DNA of 64,000 bases from Humulus lupulus (GCF_963169125.1 NC_084793.1:40233578-40297577); one strand, 5' to 3'. Positions 46,800 through 59,917 are shown, numbered from the stretch's first letter. Numbers and translations are program-made. Notes: generated by a model not told the origin, from the letters alone.

Positions 46800-48141
46800 A
46801 TTGTGAGAGTTTTGTTATAAAGCTGAAAAAGCAAAAGAAACAAAAAATAAATATATAAAGAAAATGAAATTCCTTCCAAGAGAGGAAGAAGATACTTTAC
46901 CCAAAGTACAAATCAAAGATCATGCTTTGACTGCCTCGTTTGTCTATCTTTCTTTCTCAAATTTTTGTTCTCAATTTAATTTTGAATTAAGGGCAGTCTT
47001 TAAAAATCGAAGTAGTCCTCTAGCAATAGGTACACACAAGGCTTAAAGACTTTAAGTCTCCAAATAAAATTTCCCTTTTGTTATTATTATATTCACTGCT
47101 TTTATGGTACTATTCATTTCGTATTGTTGTTGTAGTATAGGTCTTATTTTAAAGCTCTAGTCTTTTTGTGTTTTGATTGAAGGTCAATATAGTCAAATAC
47201 AATAAAAAATAATATGTGAATGACAATTGAGGAAAGTGGTTAAGCATGGGTTAACTAATCTCACACTAATCAGCACAACTCATAAAATTCATTATATAGT
47301 TATTGGAATGTATCTCTTTTGATCCCATTTTATTCATACCCTTTTCACCATGAAAACGATTTTTTCTCCTATGCATAATACATAGATAGGCATTTGTTCT
47401 AATTATGGACACTTGTCCCTTTTTATAAGTTGGGAAAAGTATGTACCAATAGTAGGGAGAATTCCCCTATGGGAAAAAAATATGTGGTTTTGTCAAATCC
47501 ATGGCCCTACCTAATGCCACCCAGATTGTTATTATTTTCTGTTTAAGAAAAAACCTTACAAAGAGAAGGAGTGTTACTCACTCACCAATAGAAATATTTT
47601 CCATCTTTGTGATCATGTTTGGTCAGCTGTGAAATCAACTTAACTGGTTTTATATGAGCTTTTATATATGTGATGTATGAGGACAGTAAGGTGATTCTGA
47701 TTCCCAATACACCTCAATAAGAGAAACAAACATGAGTGCATTGTTGAATGGTTTTCATACATATTTAGCTCCTTTTCTCAACTATATGTACCAATATTCT
47801 TCTACTCAATTATACAGCTATAGTAAGATTCTATAAGCACCCGGGTGACAATGTTTATCCACTTTCTTTTCTTTTCTTTTTAGTAAGTCATGTAGAGAGA
47901 TTTTTAGAAATCGAGTGTACACTTTCTTTTGTCCAAGTGAATATTAAAAAACAAAAAAACAGTTTTTGCTTTGAAGTGAAAAAGTGTTACCCCATTGAGT
48001 GATATTTGGTATATATAACAATTTTGGATTATCAGCTTCTATCAACTTCATGTTTTAAGGAAGAAAATAAAAAATTCTCAAACTCTGAACTTTTTCATTT
48101 GGTTTAAAGGAAACTCTCTCTATGTGCATACCTGGCTTAAG

Positions 48142-48168
48142 GAAACTCTCTCTCTCTCTCTCACACAC
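48142..48168. repeat. (CT)n/(CA)n compound microsatellite
   Basis: AACTCTCTCTCTCTCTC followed by ACACACA. An almost identical AAGGAAACTCTCTCT segment occurs 40 bp earlier (48110), so the flank is locally duplicated. Confidence 0.8.
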
Positions 48169-49360
48169 AGTGATCTTGGGTGCCACGTGGAAGAAGAAGA
48201 AGCTTTTTGGTCGAGGCGAAATGGCCTATAATGGTAGTGGAAGCTTCACTAGGCGTAATGGTGTTGAATTGGAAGGCCCTTAGGATAAGAGTAACCCATT
48301 TTAATGTGGGATATTTCAAGATTGGAGAATAGAGCATATAGATAATAGATCATATTTTTTTTTTTTTGAGATCTCAGTTTTATCACTTTAATTAATCCCT
48401 TACTAGTATTAAATTAATGTTATGATTGAATGCAAAGTGCTTTGAAATATGAAGCTGAGCTAAGGGAATCATGCACAGGCCCCCACATGTGGCATGTGTA
48501 AAATTAAAGATTAGTCAATTAAGAAATCAAGCCTTGAGAGCTTAATCCAAGAAGTTACTTTGTTCTCTGCCTATCTAATAAACTAAAACAAGATTAAAGA
48601 GTGTTTTACTCGAAAACCTATGAGATTTCGTGGGGTTTGGTCATGTTGAGGAGGCAAAGCCAGCTCTACTAGAGTTATAGGACCTAAACAAGATCCTAAC
48701 TTAGTGCAAAAATTAAACAATTAATTTTTTTTTTCGAAGTAGGCACTTCCCAAACACTAAAAAATTTTCACATTAACCAATGAGTAGTAGTAAGAGGTGA
48801 GCTAATATTATGTTACCAAATGAATTTGCTCAAAACTAAGACCACCCCAAAGTTGGGACATTTGCGTTGGTTGTCTTGGACACGAGTCTTGTGAATACCA
48901 TAGTAACACATTGTTATGCTTAAAAAGCAACAAATGAAGTTTTTATTGAGATAATGAATATTGCTTCCAATGCTAGGATTAGGTTTAGGACCACAAAAAC
49001 AATATTACAAAATCTCTCCCAAAACCCCAAAAACGCATGCATTACAATGCAAAAAACATCCCCTTTCCATACAAAAAACTCCCACTATCAAACCTTGTAT
49101 ATATTAAGGTACAATTCTTCAAAGGCTAAATGCATACACGTCTTTGATTTATTCATTTCAAATAGTACCAACACGTCTTTAAAGATAAATCAAATAATGA
49201 TACTACATATATATTTTCATATACAAAATAGTATAATAAATAATAAACCGTCAATTTAAAAAAAAAAAAAAACAAAAATAAATTATACTGTCAAAGACAG
49301 GGAAACAAACTCTCACTTTTCCCCTTTCTACCCTCTGCTCTCTCTCTTCTTCTTTTCAAG

Positions 49361-49410
49361 TGAAAATATAAATAATTTGTTTCTCTCCTCCATAGAAGAC
49401 CAAACAGAGA
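49361..49410 (+). promoter_or_regulatory. Likely core promoter of the 5-phosphatase gene
   Basis: A TATA-like AAATATAAATAAT at about 49365-49376 lies 890 bp before the start codon, preceded by a CT-rich stretch (49318-49356). Downstream sequence is CT- and GA-rich (GA repeat 49485-49506, CT repeat 49726-49745), common for plant 5' leaders. The transcription start is inferred, not shown. Confidence 0.4.
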
Positions 49411-50260
49411 AATGGGTACACGAAAGTACAGTGCTACTTGGGGTAGTAGATCAAGCCTAACTTAGCTGACCGCGGGCAGCAGTAGAGAGAGAGAGAGAGA
49501 GAGAGACGGGTTCGGTCAGGTCAATTTGGGTAGCTCTGTGTTTTGGTGGCCAAAGTATTAACCCATTGCCCCTCCCCAAGTCCCGAGCTTAGGTGGGTCG
49601 ACCTTGGATTTTGGGTAAAAAGCCTCGAGGGACCGAAACTCTCTCTTCCTTCATCTCTGCACTTTATTCTCTTCAAATTCGATAGTTTTACTCTGTGCCC
49701 TCGAACGAGGTTTCCTTTGAGACAAAACTCTCTCTCTCTTCTCTCTTCTGCATTGTCGTCTTCTAACACTCAGAATCTCATATCTTACTTCTATGAATAA
49801 GGGCTGTACCTCTCTGTTCATTTCCGTTTGAGTTTCTTTTTGCTTGAAAAAAAAACTGTGTTCCTCTGTTGACTGAGCTCGGTCCACAAATCATAGAACC
49901 AAAATGCATATCTGGGTCTTTCGAATCATAAACTGAAAATGCCGTGAGTCATGAGAATGGGATGTTAAAAGTTGTTCTTTTTTTTTTAGTTGTGTTTTCA
50001 TAACATGAAGGAAAACAGAGGACTGCCCTTTTATTGTTTTCTAAATCAGTAACCAGTTCCCATTGTTTTGAGCAATAACCATTGCTTGAGCTTCTATTTC
50101 TTATTTCTATTTTTCACTTTTGTTTAAAACCCAAGTTTTTTTTCCTCCATTTTCTTCTAAGAAGTACAATCATTGAAAGTATCGGAGAGTTCAAAGAAGG
50201 AAAAAAAACTGAAATCGCATTGTTGCTATAAATCAAGCTTGCTATATGAAGTTGTGAACA
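49411..50260 (+). other. Probable 5' untranslated region of the 5-phosphatase gene
   Basis: Contains (GA)n at 49485-49506 and pyrimidine-rich runs. Overlapping small frames on both strands (49521-49887) come from the repetitive composition and show no domain. A leader intron is possible, but no donor/acceptor pair can be chosen by reading. Confidence 0.4.
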
Positions 50261-53210
50261 ATGAGAGATGAGAATTCCAAGAAAAGCAAGGTTTGAGAAA
50301 TGGCATCATCCCCATATATATTTTTTAATTTCTTTTTTGATTATAGCTTTGTACTGAATGAATCTGTTTCTCGATGAAGCTTTCATGGCCTAAGACACTT
50401 GTGAAGAAGTGGTTCAATATAAAAAGCAAAGCTGAGGATTTTCAGGCAGATGATGTCATTTACGGAGGTGATTGGTCCAACTTTTTCGTCTGTTATCTGC
50501 ATTTTTCGGGTTTAGGAATCTTGGAGTTTTATACCAAAAAACTTAACTGGGATTTTTCTTCTAGACCCTGAAATCCGTTTTATTGTGTTCTAGTTCTAGT
50601 CTCCATCACAGTTTGTCTTGTATTTTGCAGTTCTAAGATCTGCTGTTTGTTTTCTTCCTCTTCCTGAAATAACTCTCTAAATTTGGATTTTTGGCAAGAG
50701 AGGGACTGAAGTTTTTTTGTTTTTTGTGGCGTTTGAATGCGTGAAATTGATACATCAACTGTGGAAAAAACATAGCTTTAGTTAGTAACTTTAAGAAATT
50801 TCTTTTCTCAGGTGTTGATGAAGAGTGGAGGAACACCTATTCAGAGAGGGAACCATGCACAATCAAGAAAAGTAAAACAGGTTCAGTCTCAGATACCTAT
50901 GCTATCCTTTGGACCACATACAAAGACAATTAAGCTCTTTGAACTCGCTAATTTCATATCATTTTCCGTTTAATCTTCATTATCCATCTGAATATCCCTT
51001 CCTCAATGCACAGAAAGATTCAGCAAAAGGCACTCTGATAGAGTCCGCCGAGGTAAAATCGATCTAGACTCCTCCCAAGTTACTGATGTGCATAATTATA
51101 GGTATGTATATTCCTTCTCCTTTTTCCTATTCACTAAATATATAATTATATTAAATCTTCTTCTTCAAAGTGGGTTTTCGATTTTTTTTTTCATGTGAGA
51201 AGGGTCTTTGTAGCAACATGGAATGTGGCTGGAAAATCTCCTCCAAGTAATTTGTGTCTTGAGGACTGGCTTCACACCTCGCCTCCGGCTGACATATATG
51301 TTCTTGGGTATTTCCATTAATCAAAATTTTCTGTTCTATCTTCCTTTTCTAATGGCGACATCTCACTTTAACGCGAAGTCATTTCTGGGTTTTGTTTTTT
51401 TTTCCCTCAGGTTTCAAGAAATAGTCCCTTTGAATGCTGGAAACGTTTTGGGCACAGAAGACAATGGCCCAGCTAGAAAATGGCTAGCCCTTATTAGAAG
51501 GACCCTGAATAGTCTTCCAGGGACCAGTGGAGCTTGCCATAATACCCCATCACCTGTTCCTGATCCAATAGTTGAAATAGATGCAGATTTTGAAGGGTCA
51601 ACAAGGAAGAAAGCATCGGCTTTCTTTCACCGCCGGTCGTTCCAGTCATTGAGCCGGAGTATGAGAATGGACAATGACATGTCAGTCATAGAACCCCGTC
51701 TCGATCGACGGTTCAGTGTTTGTGACCGGGTCATCTTCGGTAACAGGCAAAGTGATTATGATCCAAATTACAGATGGGGTTCCTCGGATGATGAGAATGG
51801 ACCCGGGGATTCCCCGATGGCTGGTCACTATTCACCAATGTCCTTCAATGGCTCTTTGTCCATGGAAGATAGAGACAAACAGACAGGGCACTCTAGGTAC
51901 TGTCTGGTGGCTAGCAAGCAAATGGTCGGGATTTTTTTAACTGTGTGGATGAAAAGTGATTTAAGAGACGATGTTCGAAGCTTGAAAGTGTCTTGTGTTG
52001 GCAGAGGATTAATGGGCTATCTCGGAAACAAGGTATGATGTCTGTTTTAATTCATTATTTGTTGTTGGGATCTAAAATGGTGACAAAATGAAGAAAAGAA
52101 AAAGAAAAAGCTGCAGTCTCATACCTTTTGGGGTCTTTCAGGGCTCCATTTCAGTTAGCATGTCTTTGCACCAAACAAGCTTTTGCTTCATCTGTAGTCA
52201 TTTGACATCTGGGCAGAAGGAAGGAGATGAACTTCGAAGAAATTCTGATGTCATGGAGATCCTAAGGAAGACAAGGTTTCCCAGGGTTCATGGCATTGGA
52301 GATGAGAACTCCCCACAGACAATATTGGACCACGAGTAAGTTCATGAGATCTTCCTCTTGTTTGTTTATTTGGTGTTCCTGTGTTTTTTTCCCTAATGAA
52401 TTTACTTGTGTACAGTCGAATCATTTGGCTTGGAGACTTGAATTATCGTATTGCCCTTTCTTACCGTTCTGCAAAGGCTTTAGTTGAGATGCGCAACTGG
52501 AAGGCATTGTTAGAGAAAGATCAGGCACGTTGCATTGTTGCCTAAACTAAATACTATAACACACATAGTACAATGTTTGTTGAATTTGAAAGGATGATTC
52601 TTTTAATGCTTATGCAATTTATTTTAGGAAGTTCTTTGTCTGAAAGGCTGATTTTGTATTTCAGTTGAGGATAGAACAGAGATGGGGGCGAGTTTTCGAT
52701 GGTTGGAGTGAAGGAAGAATATATTTTCCTCCAACATACAAGTACTCTAATAACTCAGACAGGTATGCGGGAGAGGATAGACACCCTAAAGAGAAAAGAA
52801 GAACTCCAGCATGGTAAATAGTCCTTTTCTACCTCAGAAAAAAGTGTTGGATAACTAAATTGACATGACTACATAAAATGAAAAAAAAAATTGCAGCAAC
52901 TATGTCTCAATATAGTTGTGTTGATATGGTTTTTCTTCTTTTTAGGTACATGCGAATTAATTTTGGTGTTTTTTTATTGTGAAGGTGTGATCGTATACTA
53001 TGGTATGGAAGAGGCCTGCATCAGTTGTCTTATGTTCGTGGCGAGTCAAGGTTCTCAGATCATAGACCAGTTTACAGCATTTTTGTGGCAGAAGTGGAGT
53101 CATTAAATCGTAACCGGATAAAGAAAAGCATGAGTTGTTCTAGCTCCAGGATTGAAGTAGAAGAGTTGTTGCCACACTCGAATGGATACACTGAACTCAA
53201 TTTCTTTTGA
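50261..53210 (+). CDS. IP5P4: Type I inositol polyphosphate 5-phosphatase, ten coding exons
   Basis: Removes the 5-phosphate of inositol polyphosphates such as Ins(1,4,5)P3, and in some family members of phosphoinositides, damping Ca2+-linked signalling. Exons: 50261-50290, 50380-50467, 50812-50880, 51014-51101, 51203-51307, 51411-52032, 52142-52335, 52416-52524, 52665-52813, 52985-53210; together 1680 nt, 559 residues, always in frame. ATG chosen because [10 protein letters not shown] matches the start I recall for Arabidopsis IP5P4. Motifs: [11 protein letters not shown] (93-103), [11 protein letters not shown] (128-138), SHLTSG (353-358), IWLGDLNYR (402-410), PAWCDRILW (483-491), SDHRPV (509-514), end YTELNFF. 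The two signature motifs of the family, WxGDxNYR and PAWCDRIL, are intact, so it should be active. Intron 8 has a GC donor. Subfamily (IP5P4 versus IP5P5/BST1) is by recognition. Confidence 0.93.
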
Positions 53211-54640
53211 GGGTGGATTTTTCTCTATTCATCTCTTGGATCAAGATTATACAACAAGGGTCTCATGTTGCTTGCAACTCTTGGTACTTTCCCAAGATAT
53301 TGAAGTGAGTTGGCCATTGTCGTCCCTGTTCCCATATGTTTTGTGCCTTTACTCTATTACTTACTCAAGTTTTAATGGATTGTAAACAGGAGCTCTATGG
53401 CTAAAAAAAAAGATTCCCTAAATGAATTTCAAATTCTTAGGATCTCAGATCCTAGTTTGCAACCCTACTCAAGTCAGGAGGTACCTTTTCTTTTTCCTCT
53501 AATTTTTTTCCCCTTTTCCCTTTATGCTCATAGCCCTGTAACACATTTTTAAATTGTTTATGAAAATATTTGAACTGGTCCCTGTTTTGCTTTCAAGATT
53601 TTACATGAATAGCCCCTCAAATGCTACACACTTTTATGATAATTTTTTTTTAAGTGAAATGGAATTTGCACCATGGATATTTTTGTTTAGTATCAATAAA
53701 TCTTCGTAAAACCCATCCTCTTTCGCATTAAAGTCGATATAGTTGAATCCTCCTCCTGCCTTGGTTCTCATGTATATCAGTTATTTGGTCCCCATTTGCA
53801 GGTGATCACGGCTTGCAAAGGAACCTTACCTTGATGGTGATAAAGACATTATGACTGTGTTTGCATACAATCCTAAAAGCAGGTTGGTTCTTTGTTTTTC
53901 TCAAATGGGGCTCTTAAACATTCATCCTAATTCCATCTGAATCTAATGCTGTCCATTCTTTTCATAATAGGTACATAGTTCAAACTCTCTGACTCCATAT
54001 ACCACAACTTACAAATTCTTTTTTACGACTAGAAAAGCAAAACCAATTCAGACAAATCTCCAAACACTGACATTGTTTATATTCATTATTAAGGTAAGAG
54101 AGATTCATCCATTGTCTTATTATCTGCATCAAAATCTTTGAATGTTCTTATAGCTGGTTGTGTAAGGCTTGAAACCAAGATTTGGTATCACTGTTCCAAA
54201 GGGCTCCTCAATCTATATAATAATTGACTTAATTCTTTGCGACTTTGCAGAAAAGGGATTCAACCAGTTTTGGAGGCTCCAAGTCAGTTGGGCATCTATC
54301 TAATTTGTTTGGCAGTTCTTTTGAATAAAGAAAATGAATAAACTTGGAATATATTAACAGCTTAAGAAGATCATAGAATCAACAACTTTTTGAGGATATT
54401 TTCCCCCTTTTTTTTATTTGGGTTTCTCCAATTTTGTTTACTTGTACTAAGTAGATATAATTTATATAAGGATAAAAGAGCTTGGAGATGTGATGTGGTC
54501 TCTGATTGATACTTAATGCAAGAGAAGAAAAGAGAAGTGCAACTTCTGATGTAAAAGTTTTTTTTTTAAATTTTCTGTTGTTGCTAATACTAATGATTCT
54601 ACTAAAAGAATAAAATAAAGCTAGTTTCGTAAACTGCTGC
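53211..54640 (+). other. 3' untranslated region and possible poly(A) sites of the 5-phosphatase gene
   Basis: After the TGA no domain-bearing frame follows. AATAAA-type signals occur in GAATAAAGAAAATGAATAAAC at about 54326-54346 and again near 54611. Segments flanked by TTGCAG/GT-like sites (about 53803-53881) may be 3' UTR exons. The end of the transcript cannot be set from sequence alone. Confidence 0.4.
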
Positions 54641-57600
54641 TCTTTTTTTTAATATTTTATGTATATATATATTTTGCATAACCAAAGTAAAAGCATGAAA
54701 AAAGAAACATATGATATCAGTATCTTTTTCTTAGAGGTCAGAAGACGAACAAAACGTACTCCATCTCCATCTCCATCAACATCAATTATTTTGCTTTTTT
54801 GTTTGTTTTTCTAAAAATTGAGCTTTTTTGTTTGTTTTTGTTTTGGTGTTACTAGTTTGGGAGTTCTAACGTACTGTTACACATAATAATAAAGTGCCTT
54901 AATTGTATTAATTTCATACTGATTTTAATATCATTTTGATTTGACTTAAGCTTTCGTCCCAACCATGACTGTTGAGTGTTGATACAAATAGCAAATGCCA
55001 ATGGAGGCTAATATTCTTCTACCGTCGCTACTCACCACAACAAACGTGCCCTATCATTTTTTTTTAAATAATAAATTTATTTTGTTAAATGCAGTGTCTC
55101 AATCAGTAGTCCGTATGATAAGAAGGGTGGTCCATAGTTTTTGGAAGTAGCTCCAGCTCTAGCTATAGCTCTAGGTAGACACATTAATTTAATTTTGGCA
55201 AAATGAGTAGCGCCCACATACCATACCACATACCCAATATAATAATAATATGCCCGTCCCCAACAATTTAAGGAATTTTAACCGTATTTTTTTTTAGGAG
55301 TAATTATACATGCATTTAAAATATCTATTTAAGTGATCTGTTATTGATTTTTAAAATAGTGAGTGACAATTTTAATAAACTTGATTGGTTAGACTAAATT
55401 GTTATATTATTGTGTGTAATATTTAAGTGTATATTTTGAGTCCAGATATTATTACTCATTTTTTATTTAATTCAAGTATCTACCCTTTATACAGTTGCAT
55501 CAACGTTTTCAAGCCAAATTATTCACACCCACACTAAGAAATTATTATTTATTATTACTCATGTGACTTTGGCAGCATATATATTTTATATAATTTTAAT
55601 GGGTGAGTACAATTTTAGGTATACAATGGATTATGGATGAATAAATTAGGAGCACAGCCAGGTTTTCACAACTTTGAATATTATTTTTAATTTGTACAAG
55701 ATTTTTAAATTTTTACCCAAAGGAAAAAGTGGAAATTAGTTTAAAATGAAGTCATTTCTACTTATTGGTTTTCTGTCCCCCACTCCACATCTCCACCTAT
55801 GGTTAATCGTTCATCGTTATTTCATACTTGTCTATCTTTAGTTCTCTTAATCTTTTTGTGTGAATCACTTTCCAATAATTCAACATCATTTAGCTCATTT
55901 TAAAGATTTTTTCACCGAATGTTTGTCACACATGAACTTAAGTATGATACTTATGGATCATTGTGTTCGTCTTAACTTTTATTATATTACATGTACACGT
56001 GGCAAGATAATCAGAATGAAAAGCGGATGTAACAAATTTGCCAATTATTTTGCCATGTGGCATAGGACCCTATATAGTACACTTGGACAACAATTCAATT
56101 ATCTTCATTTTCATCCCTATTATTATTCTTCAATTCGCATAAATTGAATGAAATTTTCAAATTAATCTTCTTAAAATAGGAAATGTAATGCTTACTTTTA
56201 CTTATTTGGCTTCAAACAATTTCAGTCTTTTTCAATGATTGAAGAGTTTTTTTTTTCTTTTTTCCAATTTGTTTGGACAAGCTTGACTAATTACACTATA
56301 TTTACAACAAAAGATATTTGTGACACCTATAAATAGTCTTCCAAACTGAATTAAATATAACTAATTCAATAAGAAACAAAGATGTAGTTTTGGCTATTGG
56401 GTTTACTTATGTATAAGTCTGCTTCTCAATTTGAATATTTCTCACTTAATTTCGTTTGGACTTGTGATTTTATTCCTCAAGGATATTCTAATTAGTTAAC
56501 TTGAATTACAATAATAATAATTTGTTTTATTTATTGTTTTGCATAACAAGTGTCAAAGAAGTGATGTATGTTATTTATAATGCATGTAATAGTAGTGCAA
56601 TTGGTTATTAAGTTTCAACTTTATGAACAATCTTAATAGTTTAATCTTCATTTAAAGTTTGCTAATGGCCTGTTTCCGTCACCAGGAAAAAAAATGGTAA
56701 TGGTGTTTTCAGTTTATTATTATTATTTCCACAAAGCAACAAGACTCAAAACGACATGTTTGAAAGCTCATAGATTTTAATTGGAGAAGATTCCCATAAA
56801 GGCTGCCTTGGTCCCGGCTGAACGTGACATTTGGCAAATGATTTTTTTTTTCGGTAAAGGCCATGTCAATTTCCAAAGATCTATACAGCTGTATAAAACA
56901 TCTATTTTGTTTATTAATAGCTTAATATATATTTAGTTTATTTATTTATATTTTTCATTGATTCCCTAATAAATATTTATTTTTCAATAGTAAACTTGTT
57001 TTTTATTTTGTCTTCATTTTATATAAATGAGAAGTAGTAAATTGATCTCTTTTGGCACTTCCTGTGCCCCCGTCCAATTTGATTCATCAACCCCACTCAT
57101 TCTTGTGTTTTGATAATAAATATACCTTCCTACTACTTAATGTCATTGATTTTCTTATTATTCTTTTTTGGGGAGTTGAGCGATTTAGGATAGTTTGGAT
57201 TGAATTGCCATATGGGTGGGAACCAATTATCATAATATATAAAACATTGAATATTTCCAATATTACTCTTCTTATTCAAAAGATAAAAAGTTAGTAAAAT
57301 AAAATATAAGAATGTTTCAATCATGTGAAGTGAAAATCTTTCCAAAGATTGGATTCTAATTGCTATATACATTATATTATCTATTTGCATTATCTTATTA
57401 TAGGACCCCAAAATAGTGGTGAAGTCTTATAAGGGGGTTGAATTGTTTTTTCCAAGGGAACACTAATATCTTATAATGACCAACCAATTTTTTTTGGTTC
57501 TTTCTTGTTTGGACACATTCCTAAATGTTATTTTAATGATGGTCAAGCATTAGTCATGAGAAATAGTAGAAAATAATAAAAGAAAAAATATAACAAAGAA

Positions 57601-59588
57601 CATAGAACATAGAACATAGAAATACACTTAATTAATTATATGTATATGTGTAAAAATGTTTAATTCTAATCTAGGTGTAACAACTTCCAGAATCATTATG
57701 ATGTGATAATACATAACAGAAAACTGAGAAAAGTGATGATCTTCCCAATCCAAACAAATTTCAAGTACTAATATTTTAATTTGTTATATTATTAAGACGA
57801 AACTATCAAATCAAACCTGAAGAATTTGGTCAAGCAAACAGCTAAACTTAAGTCCAGTTCTTCACTTAGCTTTAGCTTTGTGTTTGGAATATTAAAGTGC
57901 GGCAAAAAATCCAATGTGGGGATGGGAGGTCGGCACATTGGTTTCTGTTCTATGATGCAAACCATCGCTTTTGAAAGAGACCCCAAAATTTCAACAATCA
58001 TATCAGATAGATTTCATGCAATTTTTCAACTTAGTAAAAAGGAAAGTATGAACAAAAATAAATAAAGAAAAAACGTTAAGACCAAACTAGGTAAGGGCTC
58101 ATCTTCCCACAAAAAACCATAATACTTTTTTCTAGTAAATAGATTGGTTTTTTGTCCCATTAATTATCGCAAAAAAAAAAAGACAAGAATAAGTGTATAT
58201 CACACCAAGAAATTAATAGACCATACCGTTTGACCCTTGTCTTTTTTTCCCAATGTGTTGATGCAAAAACTACCCAAGAGACAAGGAAAGATTTCACAGC
58301 TTATATAAAGCCAAAGCATACGACTGACCCCAAGTTACTAAGGAAAGTTTACCATATATATTGAGTAGTAGATTTCAAGTCACATAAAAAAAAAAGGCTG
58401 AATTTACAATTTAAATAACTCTCAGTGGAAGAAATACTAGTTTTGTACAAAATGGAATGGAATGTCTCTAGCTCTGCCTTATCAAATGCATACTTTGGCC
58501 TTGATGGACTCACTTCTATAATGGTTGGTCACTCTTTCCTTCAATATTCATTATAACTTTGTAGCCTGAAATTTCTTAGATGAGAAGGCTCACACCCTTA
58601 ATTATTTTTGTACATATTTAGGTCTAATAATGTCCGATCGATAATATCATAATCAATTAATATGTTTGTTCAGAAAAATCATATGATATTGATATTTTTT
58701 TTCCAATACCCTACCAAATAATATTCTTATATTAAGTTCAAGATTTTGTTTTAATTTTATTTGAGGATATTGAAATAATTTCAGGTTAAGTTGCCTCTGT
58801 TTCAGATTTTATACTTTGTCCCGAAAAGTGAAAAAGAAAGACAGAAAGAAACTTCTTCTAACATGGTCGGGTTGATGGGTCATTGGACCAAAATGACCCA
58901 ATGACAACTCCACCCCACTAAATTGCTCCATTAGTTTAATATTTGGTCTGTAAAATAGAAGACACGTTAAAGTTTTTGATAGCAAATATCATATTTTAAT
59001 TTCAGGAAAATCCAAAAATTAAAAGAAAACTTCATAACTCTATCTTTACTTAGGTAGTCTGTAATACTCACATGCACCTGTAGAGCCAAGATGCCCACTA
59101 GGGAGACCAGTGCCCTGAGTTAGTTCTGAGTCCTCTGTCTACAATTAAAAGACCCCATCATCAATAAAGTATTTAATCATTAATAAGTTGGTTATGTTTA
59201 TAATTCATGTTTCCAAAGAAAAACTCCACAAAAATATCCTCCACAACACTCATAATAATAAGTCTATCCTTTTATTAATGTTTATCACAAAACTATCCCC
59301 CAACTCACTTAAAATAACCTTAGTACCTCTAAAAACATAACACCAAAAAATAAAGAAAATACAGCTAAAAAAATAATATTGTTATTTATAGTTTATGATT
59401 GTATTATAAAATAGTTTATATCCATTTTTTGAGCTCTTTTGTGCTAAAAAACGATTAAAAAATAAAATTTGTATTAAGATAATGAACTTTCATTTGAATT
59501 TTTTTTTTGGTTCGGTCGTTGTTGAGACCATGTTCGGACATGCGATTCTAATGTAATTCAAACCATGTTCAAACGTGGTTCGAACCAT
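54641..59588. other. Intergenic AT-rich DNA; no gene seen
   Basis: Nearly 5 kb with long A/T runs and no recognisable domain. Small items: a 9-bp tandem ACATAGAAC repeated about three times near 57600-57622, and an inverted repeat TGGGTCATT/AATGACCCA around 58877-58901. A minus-strand frame at 57792-58001 has non-repetitive composition but no match I can recognise. From about 59500 a GACCATGTTCGGAC-type motif is repeated three times, possibly the edge of another repeat. Confidence 0.55.
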
Positions 59589-59593
59589 GTCCC

Positions 59594-59917
59594 TATAACG
59601 CCCCACGTTATTGTGGCAGCTTCCTGGAATGACGATTGGCCCTGTAAACCAACACGAGTCTTTCCAGCGTGCTTTGTCCTAATTTCCACGCTTCTTGGGA
59701 AAACTTCTTAGGAGGTCACCCATCATGAGACTACTCCAGGTCAAGCACGCTTAACTTTGGAGTTCTCAAGTGATGGGCTACCGAAAAGAAGATGCATCTT
59801 GTTGGCATAGGTATGACTCATCAATCCATTTAAGTCATCTTCAACTGTATAGTCTCATACCTACACAGTCTTAGAATCATCACACTTGACCTTCCCCAGG
59901 CGATGTGGGATTGCACA
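59594..59917 (-). mobile_element. Cassandra-type TRIM LTR carrying a 5S rRNA-derived segment
   Basis: + strand starts TATAACGCCCCACG (canonical TGTAACG with G to A) and ends GATGTGGGATTGCACA; 324 bp, within the Cassandra LTR size range. In the middle, on the minus strand, is a 5S rRNA-like block (59706-59766). On the right side, minus AGGGGGAAAGACCGGG lies about 8 bp before the LTR start, a possible polypurine tract, suggesting the remains of a 3' LTR and not a clean solo LTR. No target duplication is found. Cassandra elements are non-coding and depend on enzymes of other elements. Confidence 0.85.
59706..59766 (-). other. 5S rRNA-derived segment with pol III internal promoter boxes
   Basis: Minus strand reads AGAACTCCAAAGTTAAGCG, then TGCTTG, and, after a diverged middle, GATGGGTGACCTCC. 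These correspond to 5S rRNA from about the middle of the gene through box A, the intermediate element and box C. Box A (AGTTAAGCGTGCTTG) and box C (GGGTGACC) look intact. It is not a 5S gene: the 5' third of 5S is absent and the flanks are Cassandra LTR. Confidence 0.85.

Larger units (their letters stand above)
44164..49300. other. Intergenic AT-rich DNA upstream of the 5-phosphatase gene; no gene seen
   Basis: No coding domain or retroelement end is recognisable over 5.1 kb. Composition is strongly AT-rich with poly-A/T runs and several simple repeats. Short frames such as 44587-44985 (-) and 46027-46254 (+) have low-complexity composition. Possible promoter words occur (GGGCCGTATTGGCCCC at 46103; the G-box CCACGTGG at 48183-48190) but cannot be tied to a transcript. 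Confidence 0.6.

Noticed and set aside
49521..49887. Three overlapping frames near the 5-phosphatase leader
   Set aside because: All arise from CT/GA-rich leader sequence, on both strands, without conserved content.
52527..52532. Canonical GT donor for intron 8 at 52529
   Set aside because: Using it would add four bases and shift the frame before the conserved LRIEQ exon.
52891..53385. Plus-strand frames around the last exon
   Set aside because: They are other reading frames of exon 10 and its flanking intron and 3' UTR; the family frame is the one with DRILW and SDHRPV.
57792..58001. Minus-strand 69-residue frame with non-repetitive composition
   Set aside because: No recognisable domain, no partner exons and no promoter or splice context could be found; it remains a possibility only.
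59706..59766. Possible 5S rRNA gene
   Set aside because: The 5' third of 5S is missing and the middle is diverged; the flanks are Cassandra LTR sequence.
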